A DNA stretch of 64,000 nt from Candidatus Dormiibacterota bacterium (GCA_027313505.1 DAHVDN010000009.1:1-64000); one strand, 5' to 3'; positions 47,812 to 58,877 are shown, counted from the stretch's first letter. Translations and numbers: made by a program. The notes: generated by a model from the sequence alone, not told the origin.

Positions 47812-49381
47812 CCGAGATGCCCTGAAGCAGCGTGTAGATCAGGGCGGGGAATATTCCCAGAACGAGGGTCCCAACGCCAGCCAGGAGAATCACCGCGGTG
47901 GCCGGCATCCCACCTGTTGCGGCGGGGGCCCTGGCGGCCACCGCCGACCCATCCATTGTGACTCCGGCGAGGTGCAGTGTCTCGTCTTCCTCGTGCTCAA
48001 CTTCGGGCACTCCGCTGAACATGATCAGAATGACTCGGAGATAGTAGATAAGCGAAACCGCAGAGGTGAGGATCCCCCAGATCGCCAGCGGCAACTGGCC
48101 GTCGTGAATGGCAGCCGAGAACAGAAAGAACTTGCCAAAGAAGCCCACCGTGAGCGGGAAGCCTGCCAGCGAAAGCATGAACACGGACATCAGCCCCGCC
48201 AGCAGCGGCTGGCGTCGGGCCAACCCCGAGAGTTGCGAGAACCGGTCGCAATCCTCGCCGCGTCGGCTGAGGATAGTGATGACCGCAAAGGCTCCGGTGT
48301 TCATGAAGGCGTATGCCGCCAGGTAGTAGAGGGCGGCCTGGGTCCCGTCGGGCCGGCCGACGGCAACCCCGATCATTATGTAGCCAGCCTGCGCGATGCC
48401 GGAGTACGCCAGCAGGCGTTTCACTGACGTCTGCGCCACGGCTACCACATTGCCGAAGACCATGGAGATGATCGCGACCACCGCAATCGGCACCTGCCAT
48501 TCGCTCCGGTAGGGAGCGAGAGTGGCTGAGAACAGCCGCAGGAACACCGCGAACGCCGCCACCTTGGTGGCGACCGACATAAAGGTGGTCACCACCGCGG
48601 GCGAGCCCTGGTAAACGTCCGGCGTCCACCAATGAAACGGCGCGGCGGAAACTTTGAAGGCCAGGCCAACGGCTAGCAGCGCGATGCCCGCCAGGAGCAG
48701 AGGGTCGAACTGCTGGCGAAGAGCGGTCTGGGTAAGCACGTTGTGAATCGCCACCAAACCGGTGTGACCCGTCTCGCCGTAGATCAAGGCCATCCCGTAG
48801 ACGAGAAAGCCAGATGCAAACCCACCGAGCAGGAGGTACTTCATGGCCGCCTCCTGGGGCAAGGGATCATCTCTGGCGAAGCCGGCCAGCACGTAAAGCG
48901 GAATCGACAAGAGCTCTATACCAAGGAAGACCACGATCAGGTTCAACGCTCCGTCCAGGACCAGCATGCCGGCGACGGATGCCAGAAGAAGCATGTAGTA
49001 CTCGCCCTCCTCCATTCCGCGGCGGCGGAGGTATCCGGGGCTCAGGACCACGACCGCCAGAGTGGTCAAAAGGACCACGAAGTCGGCGAAAAGAGCGAAA
49101 CGATCATTGGCGTAGGCGCCGTTGAAGACAATCGGGTGGGCCGCGTTTACGACCCACTGGCCCACTGCGGTACCCAGGGCCCCAAGAAGCACGATCCCAG
49201 TGAGCGCCGGCAGCACGCGGTTGCCCCTCCTGGGTACCGCCAGATCCGCCAGCAGAACCAGCACCACTCCCGCTCCCACGATGAGAATTGGAAGCACCCC
49301 GAGCAGGTCCCTGGCGGGGACGAAGCGCAACGGAAACCACGGGGGGGCGCTGCTCAAGAAGGCACTGAATTCGGCCATCAC
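47798..49381 (-). CDS. nuoN: NADH-quinone oxidoreductase subunit N
   Basis: Antiporter-like multi-TM; GYLRRRGMEEGEYYMLLLASVAGMLVLDGALNLIVVFLGIELLSIPLYVLAGF; terminal position in nuo. Confidence 0.96.
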   Translation of the reverse strand: MMAEFSAFLSSAPPWFPLRFVPARDLLGVLPILIVGAGVVLVLLADLAVPRRGNRVLPALTGIVLLGALGTAVGQWVVNAAHPIVFNGAYANDRFALFADFVVLLTTLAVVVLSPGYLRRRGMEEGEYYMLLLASVAGMLVLDGALNLIVVFLGIELLSIPLYVLAGFARDDPLPQEAAMKYLLLGGFASGFLVYGMALIYGETGHTGLVAIHNVLTQTALRQQFDPLLLAGIALLAVGLAFKVSAAPFHWWTPDVYQGSPAVVTTFMSVATKVAAFAVFLRLFSATLAPYRSEWQVPIAVVAIISMVFGNVVAVAQTSVKRLLAYSGIAQAGYIMIGVAVGRPDGTQAALYYLAAYAFMNTGAFAVITILSRRGEDCDRFSQLSGLARRQPLLAGLMSVFMLSLAGFPLTVGFFGKFFLFSAAIHDGQLPLAIWGILTSAVSLIYYLRVILIMFSGVPEVEHEEDETLHLAGVTMDGSAVAARAPAATGGMPATAVILLAGVGTLVLGIFPALIYTLLQGISVVHG

Positions 49382-51156
49382 CCGACGCCTCGATACGAAG
49401 ACCCTGGAGGCGTAACCGTCCGATCGCTGGTCTTGGCCAGGCTACCTCGGTCCACCGCCTGAACATACTGGGCCGCGCTGAACCGGCTGTACCGAATTAT
49501 CGGAGCCGGATACACCCCAATGACCACCATGAGCGCAACCAGAGGAGCCAAGGCTACAAGCTCAATAGGGCCCAAGTCGACCCGCCCGATCCGTTGGACC
49601 GCCAACTGGACCACGGACTCCTCGTTGCTCGCTCCAGGAGCTCGTAGCGGACCCTGGGTCAGCCCCTGATACATCCGCAGCATGTACCAGCAGGCCAGAA
49701 TGACTCCCAAGCTCGCTATCACCGCCCAAGCAGGTGAAACCTGGAACGCTCCCAGCAGGATCAGAAACTCTCCCACAAAGGAATTGAGCAAAGGCATCCC
49801 CAGCCCGGCCAAGGCCACGACCAGAAACACCCCCGCCATGACCGGCATGGCTTTCGCCAATCCCCCCAGGTCCGCCAGTCTTCGAGTCGCGAATCGAGCC
49901 TCGAAAATCCCTACGCAGATGAAGAGCGCGGCAATCACGACTCCATGGTTGACCATCTGGATAATTGCCCCGTTAAGCCCATCGACGTTGAGCGCGAAAA
50001 TGCCCAGTACCACGAAGCCCAGGTGACTTATTGAGGCGTAGGCAACAATGCGCTTGATGTCCGATTGTGCCAGCGCAGCCAGAGCTCCATAGAGAATGCT
50101 GGCTACCCCCAACCCCATAAGCAAGGGCTGAAAAAAATGACTCGCCTGGGGGAACAGGGTGAGGTTGTATCGGATGAAGCCAAAGGCCCCCAGCTTGCTC
50201 ACTATGCCAGCGAAGAAGACCAAAAACGGGGTCCGCCCGGAGCTGTAGGCGTCTGGTAGCCAACTATGAAATGGCACCAGCGGCACCTTGATGGCGAAGG
50301 CGAGGGCAAAAGCCAGAAACAACCAGTCTTGGGGGTTGAGTGCTGGGAAGCTGTGACCGAACAGACTGAAGGTAGTGCTGTGAATGGTCTGCACAAAGCT
50401 TTGGGCAGCGATGAGTGTGGGGACGTCAAACGTGTACACGCCTGTCTGTGTTCCGGTCACGAAGTACACACCGATGATTGCCAGCAGCATGAAAAGGCTG
50501 CCCGCCACGGTGTAGACGATGAACTTGATCGCCGCCCGACCACGCCGCTCATCGCCCCAGCCGAGCATGAGGAAGTAAAGCGGTATCAGAGCCGCCTCCC
50601 AGAAGAAGTAAAACAGCACCAGATCCAGAGAAGTGAGGACTCCGATGACGCCGACCTCGCTGAGCAACATCAGAACGGCGAACGCCTTGAGGTGGGGCTC
50701 CTTGCGGCTCAGAACTACCGCCGCAACCAGGAACAGCAGGGCGGCCAAGGCGATCAGCCACACCGAGAGTCCATCGACCCCCAGATGGAAGGAGAAGTTG
50801 ATGGGAGGCGGACCGGACTGATTGAAGGCGTTGTTGCCCTCGTTAAGGGCAGGTTGGAATCGGGAGAGTGAACCGGAGGTGTGAAGCCAGTTCACCTGCT
50901 CCTGGAACTGGAAGGTCACCGGAGAATGCACAGTGGTGAGGGACTGCCCGTTGGCCGTGCCCGTCAATCTGGAACTCGCAGGGGAAGGGACGGCCAAGAA
51001 GGCCACCAGCAGCACACAGCTCAGCCCCAGTGTCACAGCCGTGACGGTCGCCAGGACCACTCGGATAACCCCCGAGCGGCTCCCGGGAACCACCAGCAGG
51101 AGCATCGCCCCGCACAGGGGCACCAGCAATATGACCGCCAGAATTGGCCAGCTCAT
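49378..51156 (-). CDS. nuoM: NADH-quinone oxidoreductase subunit M
   Basis: FHLGVDGLSVWLIALAALL..., FYFFWEAALIPLYFLMLGWGDERRGRAAIKF, VPFHSWLPDAYSSGRTPFLVFFAGIVSKLGAFG. Confidence 0.97.
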   Translation of the reverse strand: MSWPILAVILLVPLCGAMLLLVVPGSRSGVIRVVLATVTAVTLGLSCVLLVAFLAVPSPASSRLTGTANGQSLTTVHSPVTFQFQEQVNWLHTSGSLSRFQPALNEGNNAFNQSGPPPINFSFHLGVDGLSVWLIALAALLFLVAAVVLSRKEPHLKAFAVLMLLSEVGVIGVLTSLDLVLFYFFWEAALIPLYFLMLGWGDERRGRAAIKFIVYTVAGSLFMLLAIIGVYFVTGTQTGVYTFDVPTLIAAQSFVQTIHSTTFSLFGHSFPALNPQDWLFLAFALAFAIKVPLVPFHSWLPDAYSSGRTPFLVFFAGIVSKLGAFGFIRYNLTLFPQASHFFQPLLMGLGVASILYGALAALAQSDIKRIVAYASISHLGFVVLGIFALNVDGLNGAIIQMVNHGVVIAALFICVGIFEARFATRRLADLGGLAKAMPVMAGVFLVVALAGLGMPLLNSFVGEFLILLGAFQVSPAWAVIASLGVILACWYMLRMYQGLTQGPLRAPGASNEESVVQLAVQRIGRVDLGPIELVALAPLVALMVVIGVYPAPIIRYSRFSAAQYVQAVDRGSLAKTSDRTVTPPGSSYRGVG

Positions 51157-53156
51157 GATAGCCGCAACCCCAGCACCACGAGCCCCACCACCGCAAAGAA
51201 GAAGAATACCAAGGCGTAGTCCTTAAGGTAGCCGGTCTGAAAGGTCCGAAAGTCATCCGCCAAGGTGCCGACGACCTCCCGGATGCCGGTCACCGCCCCG
51301 TCGATCAAGTTTGGCTCGATCAGACCGCGAACCGTCGTCGCCAGGGCCACCGTCGGCCGCACCAGAGCAACGTCGTAGATCTCATCCCAGTAGAACTTGT
51401 TGAAGGAGAGCCGGTACAGCCACGCTGCCCGCTTGGAGATCAAATCACGGGCGATCAATCCCCGCTCATACACCGCCCACACCAGCCCCACACCGAGCAG
51501 GCTGAGCACCACTCCAGCCAGGAGGGCCAAACCGGCGATCGCAGCGCTGGCCTGGGAATGGGGCGACCCGAGGACCGGTTGCAGAAAGGCCGAGAACACG
51601 GTGACCGGGGCAAACCCGGCGAAATCAATGTTCAGAAACCCGACAACTGTCGCCAGCCCTGCCAGGATCATCACCGGGATGAGCATGAGGGGAGGTGCCT
51701 CGTGGGCACGCTCAGCGTGCTCGGATCGGGGCTCACCACGGAAGGCGAGCCATACAACTCTGAAGATGTAAAAGCTGGTAAGCACGTTGACCGAGACGCC
51801 AATCACCCACAACCAGGGCACTGCCGGGCCCAGCGCCAACCCGTTCCCCAGGAGCTCTTCCTTGCTGAAGAACCCAGCAAAGATCGGGATGCCAGACAGC
51901 GCCAGAGCACCAATCGCAAAAGACCAATAGGTCCACTTCATACGCCGCGACAGGCCCCCCATCAGTCGCACATCCTGATCATCGTGAAGAGAGTGAATGA
52001 CATTTCCAGCGGCTAGGAAGAGCAGGGCCTTAAAGCAGGCGTGGGTAAAGAACTGGAACATGCCGGCAGAATATGCCCCGATTCCGACAGCGAATATCAT
52101 CAGCCCGATCTGGCTCATCGTGGAGTAGGCGATCACACGCTTTATGTCGTATTGGGTACAGCCGATGATCCCCGCCATCAAGGCGGTTCCAATGCCGACG
52201 CATGCGACCACGGCCGCGGCCACGGGTGCCTGCTGGTAGATGGGGTGAAAGCGGGCCACCAGGTAGACGCCCGCGGTCACCATGGTTGCCGCATGGATCA
52301 GCGCGGACACTGGGGTGGGGCCTTCCATGGCGTCCGGCAGCCAGGTGTGCAACGGCCACTGAGCCGACTTGGCCGCAGCCCCTAAGAAAAGAAGGATGCC
52401 GATAGCCGTGACCAGTCCTGCTCCGTAGGCGCCAAGACCATTATGGAAATGCGCCCCAGGGCCGACATTGGCGAATATGGTCTGCATGTTTACGGTGTGA
52501 AGCAGATTCCCGGCTGGACCCCTCAGGTTGAGGAAGATCAGGAAGGCGCCCAGCACCAGCCCGACGTCGCCAATCACCTGAGTCACAAACGCCTTCCGTC
52601 CAGCAACCACTGCCGACGGGCGGTCATACCAGAAGGCGATCAGGGCGTACGACGCAAATGCCACCATCGCCCACCCGATGATCAGGAACACCAAAGTGTT
52701 GCTCATCACCAGCAGCAACATGCTGGTGATGAACAGGTTCATGTACGCGAAGAATCGATTGAATCCACGGTCGTGAGCCATGTAACCGACGCTGTAGACA
52801 TGAATCAGGCCACCGATCCCGGTGATCACCAGCATCATCAGTACCGATAGAGGATCGATGCGGACCGAGAAGTTGGCGTTGAAACCAGCCTGTGCGGAAA
52901 CACCGCTACCGCTGGCCACGCTGGCGTTCAACCAGTGCCAGAAGACTATGGTTATGCCCCGATCCGTCGCGGGCCGACTCAGCATGGATATTAGAGTGAC
53001 CACCGTGGCCGCGAAGGCGGCCAACACCACCCCGGGTCCCATCCACGCCACCAGTCGGCGTGGCAGGCGTCCCAGGGTCAAGGCGTTGACTAAGAACCCA
53101 GCGGTGGGCAAACCCAGGATGACCGCGCTTAGCACCAAAATCAGCGTCGGGTTCAT
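51153..53156 (-). CDS. nuoL: NADH-quinone oxidoreductase subunit L
   Basis: RIDPLSVLMMLVITGIGGLIHVYSVGYMAHDRGFNRFFAYMNLF, AAKSAQWPLHTWLPDAMEGPTPVSALIHAATMVTAGVYL. Confidence 0.97.
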   Translation of the reverse strand: MNPTLILVLSAVILGLPTAGFLVNALTLGRLPRRLVAWMGPGVVLAAFAATVVTLISMLSRPATDRGITIVFWHWLNASVASGSGVSAQAGFNANFSVRIDPLSVLMMLVITGIGGLIHVYSVGYMAHDRGFNRFFAYMNLFITSMLLLVMSNTLVFLIIGWAMVAFASYALIAFWYDRPSAVVAGRKAFVTQVIGDVGLVLGAFLIFLNLRGPAGNLLHTVNMQTIFANVGPGAHFHNGLGAYGAGLVTAIGILLFLGAAAKSAQWPLHTWLPDAMEGPTPVSALIHAATMVTAGVYLVARFHPIYQQAPVAAAVVACVGIGTALMAGIIGCTQYDIKRVIAYSTMSQIGLMIFAVGIGAYSAGMFQFFTHACFKALLFLAAGNVIHSLHDDQDVRLMGGLSRRMKWTYWSFAIGALALSGIPIFAGFFSKEELLGNGLALGPAVPWLWVIGVSVNVLTSFYIFRVVWLAFRGEPRSEHAERAHEAPPLMLIPVMILAGLATVVGFLNIDFAGFAPVTVFSAFLQPVLGSPHSQASAAIAGLALLAGVVLSLLGVGLVWAVYERGLIARDLISKRAAWLYRLSFNKFYWDEIYDVALVRPTVALATTVRGLIEPNLIDGAVTGIREVVGTLADDFRTFQTGYLKDYALVFFFFAVVGLVVLGLRLS

Positions 53157-53163
53157 ATAGCGG

Positions 53164-53469
53164 TCACTCGCTCATCTCGCTGAGCTCATCGAGGTCGAGC
53201 CGTCGTCCACTGCGGTACACACCGGTGATCAGAGCCAACCCCACCACCACCTCGCTCGCAGCCACCGCGATCACGAAGAGGGCGAACACCTGGCCCGCCA
53301 TCGTCTGGGTATACCGGGCAAAGGTAATCAAGGCCAGATTGGCGGCGTTCAGCATCAGCTCGATCGACATGAATACCACGAGCGGGTTCCTGCGCACCAG
53401 CACCCCAACCGCCCCGACCGAGAACAGCCCAGCCGACAATATGAGGAAACCGGGGAACAAACCAGTCAC
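53164..53469 (-). CDS. nuoK: NADH-quinone oxidoreductase subunit K
   Basis: [32 protein letters not shown]...[23 protein letters not shown]. Confidence 0.97.
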   Translation of the reverse strand: MTGLFPGFLILSAGLFSVGAVGVLVRRNPLVVFMSIELMLNAANLALITFARYTQTMAGQVFALFVIAVAASEVVVGLALITGVYRSGRRLDLDELSEMSE

Positions 53470-53999
53470 GCCACCAGCCTCCGGCGCTTGGACAGGTAGA
53501 CCGCCCCCACCGCGGCCACCAAGAGCAACAGGGAAGTCACCTCAAACGGGAGCAAATAGGTTGTGAACAGCTGCTCACCTACTGTCTGCACTTGGCCGTG
53601 AGCATTGACAACAGTAGGGGCGAATGGGCCAATCCCTCCGTGGAAGCGACCGCCTGGCCCAACTGTGATGCCATTGAGCGTCAGTCTCCCAATCACCACG
53701 GTGAAAACCACCGCGGCCACCCCTCCCAGGAGCATTCGGAGCTCGAGAGGTCGGACTCGCTCTTCAGCGCCCGGGGAGAGGAGCGCGATGATGAAGACGA
53801 AGAGCACCATCACCGCCCCGGCATAGACGATGATCTGGACTGCCGCAAGGAACTGGGCGTCCAGCAGAAGGAACAAGACCGCCAGGGAGACCATGTTCAG
53901 CACTAGGCTCAAGGCAGAGTACAGGGTGCGCTGACTCAGGACCACCCCTAGTGCCCCCAGAAATGCCAGCACCGCGGCAATCCCAAAGATTACCGTCAT
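53466..53999 (-). CDS. nuoJ: NADH-quinone oxidoreductase subunit J
   Basis: [37 protein letters not shown]; position between nuoI and nuoK. Confidence 0.95.
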   Translation of the reverse strand: MTVIFGIAAVLAFLGALGVVLSQRTLYSALSLVLNMVSLAVLFLLLDAQFLAAVQIIVYAGAVMVLFVFIIALLSPGAEERVRPLELRMLLGGVAAVVFTVVIGRLTLNGITVGPGGRFHGGIGPFAPTVVNAHGQVQTVGEQLFTTYLLPFEVTSLLLLVAAVGAVYLSKRRRLVA

Positions 54000-54586
54000 A
54001 TCGGATCGGCTCCACCACCTTCGGAGCGCGCCTCAGGGATTGGCGGACGTAGGCCAGGAGCTGATCCTGCCGGGCCCAAATGTGACGAGCCGGGGCCCAA
54101 CGGTGTCGGTTGAGCCGCTGCAACTCCTCGACCGGGAGCAACCTCCTGGAGCATCGGAACGAAGCCGGGCCAAGCTTCCAGGAGGTCGTCCTTGGTCGCC
54201 ACCAACCGCTCTCGCTTATAGTCTGCAAGATCCAGCCGCGGCCCGAGGGTGATCGCCTCGGTGGGACACGCCTCCGCGCAGTACCCGCAGTAGATGCACC
54301 GCATCAGGTTGATCTCGTACCGGACAGCATACCGCTCGCCGGGTGAGACGGGATGCTCCGGGTCGTTCTCCGCGGCCTGCACGTAAATGCACCCGACAGG
54401 GCAGGCTCCGGCGCAAAGTTCGCACCCGATGCACTTCTCCAACCCGTTGTCATAACGGTGGAGTATGTGATGTCCGCGGTGGCGGGGCGGGACCGGGCGC
54501 TGCTCCTCCGGGTATTGGATGGTTATCGGCTTGGTGAGCATCTCCCGCATGGTTATCCGCAGCCCGCCAATCAGTTCACGAAACAT
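53996..54586 (-). CDS. nuoI: NADH-quinone oxidoreductase subunit I
   Basis: Two 4Fe-4S motifs: CIGCELCAGACPVGCIYV and CIYCGYCAEACPTEAITLG. Confidence 0.97.
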   Translation of the reverse strand: MFRELIGGLRITMREMLTKPITIQYPEEQRPVPPRHRGHHILHRYDNGLEKCIGCELCAGACPVGCIYVQAAENDPEHPVSPGERYAVRYEINLMRCIYCGYCAEACPTEAITLGPRLDLADYKRERLVATKDDLLEAWPGFVPMLQEVAPGRGVAAAQPTPLGPGSSHLGPAGSAPGLRPPIPEARSEGGGADPI

Positions 54587-54621
54587 GAACTACCACCCCT
54601 GCACATCGGACTGACACCGCT

Positions 54622-55695
54622 TCAATGCAGCGCCACAAAGAAACTGGTAACCAGCAAGTTCACCAGACCGAGGGGCAGCAAGACCTTCCAACCGAATTGC
54701 ATAAGGCGGTCGTACCGCAGTCTGGGGAAGGTCCAGCGGACCCACATCAGGATAAATATCAAGAGCCCCACTTTGGCGCCGAACCAGATCGGACCCAACC
54801 AGTTGGGAAGAAAAAAGAACGGTGCCATCCATCCGCCGAGGAACATCACGGTGGCTATCGAGCACACCGTGATCATGTTGATGTACTCCGCCATGAAGAA
54901 AAGACCAAATCTCATCCCGGAATACTCGGTGTGATACCCCGCCACCAGTTCAGACTCGGCTTCCGGAAGGTCGAAGGGTAGTCGGTTGGTCTCCGCCAGA
55001 GCCCCGGTGAAATACAGCAGGAATCCCATGGGCTGCAGAAAGACAAACCAGAGGGAGTGCTGCTGATTCACGACAGTCTCGAGGTTCAGGGAGCCGGCCA
55101 GCAGCACCGGCCCGATGAGCGCGAAACTCACGGCCATCTCGTAACTGATCAATTGAGCGGAGCTACGCAGAGCCCCCAGCAAGGAGTACTTGGAGTTGCT
55201 GGCCCACCCACCGAGGAAGATCGAATAGATACCAAGGGACGTTATCGCCAGAATGAACAGCAGGCCGACGTTGAGGTCGGCCAGGTCCCAATGCAACGGA
55301 TACCCACCCGGACAGGCCGCGGAGAGCGGGCCCGCGCCGTTGGTCCCGCCGATGCAGATGGTCTGGTTGATCGGGATCGCGGAGAAGGCGAAGAGCGCCG
55401 CTGCGGCTGCCAAGGCAGGAGCAAGCAGATAGAGGAAGTTGTCCCTGCCATCGGGCGCCGCCTTCTCCTTCAAAAACAGCTTGACACCGTCGGCCGCCGG
55501 CTGAAGCAACCCGAATGGACCGACTCGATTAGGCCCGTACCGCAACTGGATCCGGGCCGAGATCTTGCGCTCCGCGAACGTCATGTATGCGAAACCGGTC
55601 GCCAGAACGACCACGATCAGGATGCCTTTCACCAAGGTGACGATGACAGCCAACAAAACAGAGGAAGCCGCCGAACTCACGGAAGGAGACTCCAT
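54622..55695 (-). CDS. nuoH: NADH-quinone oxidoreductase subunit H
   Basis: ERKISARIQLRYGPNRVGPFGLLQPAADGVKLFLKE, ETNRLPFDLPEAESELVAGYHTEYSGMRFGLFF. Confidence 0.98.
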   Translation of the reverse strand: MESPSVSSAASSVLLAVIVTLVKGILIVVVLATGFAYMTFAERKISARIQLRYGPNRVGPFGLLQPAADGVKLFLKEKAAPDGRDNFLYLLAPALAAAAALFAFSAIPINQTICIGGTNGAGPLSAACPGGYPLHWDLADLNVGLLFILAITSLGIYSIFLGGWASNSKYSLLGALRSSAQLISYEMAVSFALIGPVLLAGSLNLETVVNQQHSLWFVFLQPMGFLLYFTGALAETNRLPFDLPEAESELVAGYHTEYSGMRFGLFFMAEYINMITVCSIATVMFLGGWMAPFFFLPNWLGPIWFGAKVGLLIFILMWVRWTFPRLRYDRLMQFGWKVLLPLGLVNLLVTSFFVALH

Positions 55696-57590
55696 TTCGC
55701 GCGAAGGCCACCCTGAGTCCCCCGGTACGCTGGCACAGCCTCGGCGATCTTGGTGAACACCGGACCAGCGAGCGGCTGGACCCCTAGATCACCGCCGAGT
55801 CCAGCAGCCAGATCCGCAATGACCCGCAGATCGGGGGGGAAGGCAAACTTGGGCTCGACCGCCGACCTAACCCTCTGAACGCGCCCCTCCGTGTTAGTCA
55901 CGGTTCCTGCCTTCTCCACCAGAGTCCGCCCGGGCAGGACGACCGTCGCTCCCCGGGTGGACACGCCGGGCCGCGCAGCCACCACGATGGCCAACTCGAC
56001 GGAGGCAAGAGCGTCGGCAAAGAGGGCCCTCCCTTCGAGATCGGGGCTGGGATCGACCAAAACCAACGCCCGAACCGTGCCGTCCACCGCGGCTTTAAGC
56101 ATGGCCAGCGTCTCCAGGCCGGGGTTCAGAGCCGGACGATAGCCCGGTAGCCAATTCGGCAGCAGGCCGAGGTCCTGGCACCCGCGACTGTTGACCTCAT
56201 CAACAATGGTCAGGATTTGCACCAGACGCTTGGGAGCACTCAGCTTCCGCCGCAGCTCGCGGGCTGCAGAGGCATCCGACTCGTGAGCCACAATCGCGAC
56301 TGTGGCCTCCGGTGGGAGATCTTGCAAAAGTCTGGCTGCCGCAACTCCCACGGGGACCCTCAGGATCTGACGGCCCCTCTTGTTCTCGGCTTTGAATAGC
56401 CGCAGCGTGAGGACCGGGGCCGCCGCCTCAGGGGTGGGGCCGAGCACAACCACCGCGTCGCACTCCTCGATCTCAGCGATGCCCACCTCAAAGTCATCGG
56501 GCGTGATCCTCTCCAGCCGAGAAAGGCGATGGTCCAAATTGGGAGTTCCAATGACTTCGCGCGCCATCCACTGGAGGGCGAACGCCTCCTCATTGGTCAG
56601 TCTAGACGACCCCACAACCCCAATTGCAGAGGGCCCAAACTCCCCCCTGATGCGTAGCAGCCCGCCACAGGCCCGTTCAATTGCATCCTTATAGGCGACT
56701 GCCTGGCGGACCCCACCCACCCTGGCCTCGGGGTTCACCACCCTGTCCCCTCGGTTGTGCTCCGAGAAGGCATAGCGGCCGCGGTCGCAAAGCCAACTGT
56801 CATCGACTTCAGGGTTGTCGTTGCTGGCGTACCTTGCGATCTGGTCCTCCCTGGCGTCCACAAAGATGTTGCAGCCGTAGCTGCAGTGAGAGCAGACGCT
56901 AGAGGTCCGCCGAAGGTCCCAAGGACGAGCTCGGAAGCGGTATTTCGCGTGGGTCAGAGCCCCCACCGGGCAGATCTCTGGGAGGTTGCCTTGGAACTTG
57001 CTCTGGAGCGGGCGGCGCTCGAAGGTGTCAACCACGGTGTGCACACCCCTCTCTTGCAAGACGATCTCCCGCTCGCCGGTGATCTCCTCGTAGTAGCGCA
57101 CGCAGCGCCAGCAGAGAATGCACCGCTCCTGGTCCAGGTAGATCTTGTCGGAAAGAGGTATCGCCTTTTCGAAGTGGACCTTCTCGGTGATGCTGGCCCG
57201 GCTCCGCCCTGGGCCATACCTCTGGGTGAAGTCTTGCAAATCACACTCGCCGCCCCGGTCGCAGACCGGGCAGTCAAGGGGGTGATTCAGCAGCAGGAAC
57301 TCCAGATTGCCATCGCGAAACTTCCGCACCTGGTCGGTGGCCGTGCGGACGACCATCCCCGCCGAAACCCTGGTGGCGCATGCCGGCTGCAACTTGGGCA
57401 TGCCTTCGACCTCGACCAGGCACATTCGGCAGACGGCGACCGGCTCAAGCTTCTTGTGGGCGCAATAGACTGGGACGAACACCCCAGCCTTTTCGCACGC
57501 GTCCCATACGAGCGAGCCCGGAGCGACCTCGACGGTACGCCCATCGATCTCAACCCCAATCAGCGCGGGAGCCGCGGGAGCCTCAGCCAC
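55677..57590 (-). CDS. nuoG: NADH-quinone oxidoreductase subunit G
   Basis: CAHKKLEPVAVCRMCLVEVEGMPKLQPACAT, HPLDCPVCDRGGECDLQD, CILCWRCVRYYEE, CSHCSYGCNIFVDAREDQI. Confidence 0.96.
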   Translation of the reverse strand: MAEAPAAPALIGVEIDGRTVEVAPGSLVWDACEKAGVFVPVYCAHKKLEPVAVCRMCLVEVEGMPKLQPACATRVSAGMVVRTATDQVRKFRDGNLEFLLLNHPLDCPVCDRGGECDLQDFTQRYGPGRSRASITEKVHFEKAIPLSDKIYLDQERCILCWRCVRYYEEITGEREIVLQERGVHTVVDTFERRPLQSKFQGNLPEICPVGALTHAKYRFRARPWDLRRTSSVCSHCSYGCNIFVDAREDQIARYASNDNPEVDDSWLCDRGRYAFSEHNRGDRVVNPEARVGGVRQAVAYKDAIERACGGLLRIRGEFGPSAIGVVGSSRLTNEEAFALQWMAREVIGTPNLDHRLSRLERITPDDFEVGIAEIEECDAVVVLGPTPEAAAPVLTLRLFKAENKRGRQILRVPVGVAAARLLQDLPPEATVAIVAHESDASAARELRRKLSAPKRLVQILTIVDEVNSRGCQDLGLLPNWLPGYRPALNPGLETLAMLKAAVDGTVRALVLVDPSPDLEGRALFADALASVELAIVVAARPGVSTRGATVVLPGRTLVEKAGTVTNTEGRVQRVRSAVEPKFAFPPDLRVIADLAAGLGGDLGVQPLAGPVFTKIAEAVPAYRGTQGGLRAKWSLLP

Positions 57591-58877
57591 CTAGACCATC
57601 ACCTCCTGCCGGTAGCGAACTGGACAGACGCCCGCCCCGCAGTGCATCTCGAACTCTTCGGGAAACCTCCGGTACGCAGACATCACAAACCAGGTGGCTG
57701 TGTCCCCCAATGGGCAGAAGCACCGGCCGTCCATGTTCGCGCAGACATCGCTGAGGTCCGCAAGCTCAGAGCGAGTCGCCACACCCGCTTCCAGTCGGTG
57801 CATCAACTCGCTCTCGAAGTAGGTTCCCTCCCGACAGGGGACGCACTTTCCGCAGGACTCGTGTCGGTAGAAGTCCACCAAACGCATGGCTACGTTGACT
57901 ACGCAGGTGGACTCGTCCATCACCACCAGAGCTCCCGCCCCCAGGGAGGAACCCGCGTCGGCAACGGCCTTGAAGTCCAACGGAGTGTCGAGGTGCTCCG
58001 GGCCGAGAATCTGCATCGACCCACCCCCCGGCTGCATGGCTTTGAACTTGCGGCCCTTCCAGACCCCCCCGGCAAGCTCCACCAGGTCTCGGAAAGTCGT
58101 TCGGCCCATCGGGACCTCGAAGGTCCCGGGGTGCTCCACATGGCCGCTGACGCAAAATAAGCGGGTCCCCGGGCTGGCCTCGGTGCCTGTGGCGGCGTAA
58201 GCCGCCCCGCCCTGTTCCACGATGAAGGGGAGATTCGAGAGGGTCTCGACATTGTTGACGACCGTTGGCTGGCCATACAACCCCTTCACCGCGGGAAATG
58301 GAGGCTTGAGACGCGGCTGCCCCCGGCGCCCTTCCAGTGACTCCAGCAGAGCTGTCTCCTCGCCGCAGATATAGGCACCGGCGCCACCATGCACGATGAG
58401 CTCGCAACCCCAGCCGGATCCGAGCACATCGCGGCCTGCATAACCGGCCCGATACACCTCCTCGACCGCCCTCTCCAGCAGCTCGCGCTGACTGCGATAT
58501 TCTCCGCGGATATAGATGAAGGAGTGGGTAACCCGAAGTGCGAAGGCGGCGATGAGCACCCCCTCCAAAAACTGGTGCGGATACTCTTCCATGAGCACCC
58601 TGTCCTTGAAGCACCCAGGCTCGGACTCGTCGGCGTTGACGCATAAGTAGCGCGGAAAGGTCTCCTTAGGCAAGAAGCTCCACTTGGTCGCCGTGGGGAA
58701 GGCCGCTCCTCCCCTCCCCCGGAGTCCAGAGGCTTTGACCTGTACCGCCACCTCGTCAGGTCCGATCTGGACCGCTCGGCGCAGAGCCCCATACCCACCA
58801 ACCCTCTCGTAGCCCGCCAGGGTGGTCTGATCCGGGGCGCCATGGTGCCGGGTGAGGACCAAGCCAGATTCGGTCAC
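57591..58877 (-). CDS. nuoF: NADH-quinone oxidoreductase subunit F
   Basis: LRGRGGAAFPTATKW, GAGAYICGEETALLESLEGRRGQPRLKPPFPA, ESCGKCVPCREG. GTG start at 58877 (GTGA overlap with nuoE stop). Confidence 0.97.
   Translation of the reverse strand: MTESGLVLTRHHGAPDQTTLAGYERVGGYGALRRAVQIGPDEVAVQVKASGLRGRGGAAFPTATKWSFLPKETFPRYLCVNADESEPGCFKDRVLMEEYPHQFLEGVLIAAFALRVTHSFIYIRGEYRSQRELLERAVEEVYRAGYAGRDVLGSGWGCELIVHGGAGAYICGEETALLESLEGRRGQPRLKPPFPAVKGLYGQPTVVNNVETLSNLPFIVEQGGAAYAATGTEASPGTRLFCVSGHVEHPGTFEVPMGRTTFRDLVELAGGVWKGRKFKAMQPGGGSMQILGPEHLDTPLDFKAVADAGSSLGAGALVVMDESTCVVNVAMRLVDFYRHESCGKCVPCREGTYFESELMHRLEAGVATRSELADLSDVCANMDGRCFCPLGDTATWFVMSAYRRFPEEFEMHCGAGVCPVRYRQEVMV

Noticed and set aside
56757-58160. 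467-aa + strand ORF antisense to nuoG/nuoF
   Set aside because: Long antisense ORF caused by GC codon bias over strongly conserved nuoF/nuoG coding sequence; no independent protein signature.
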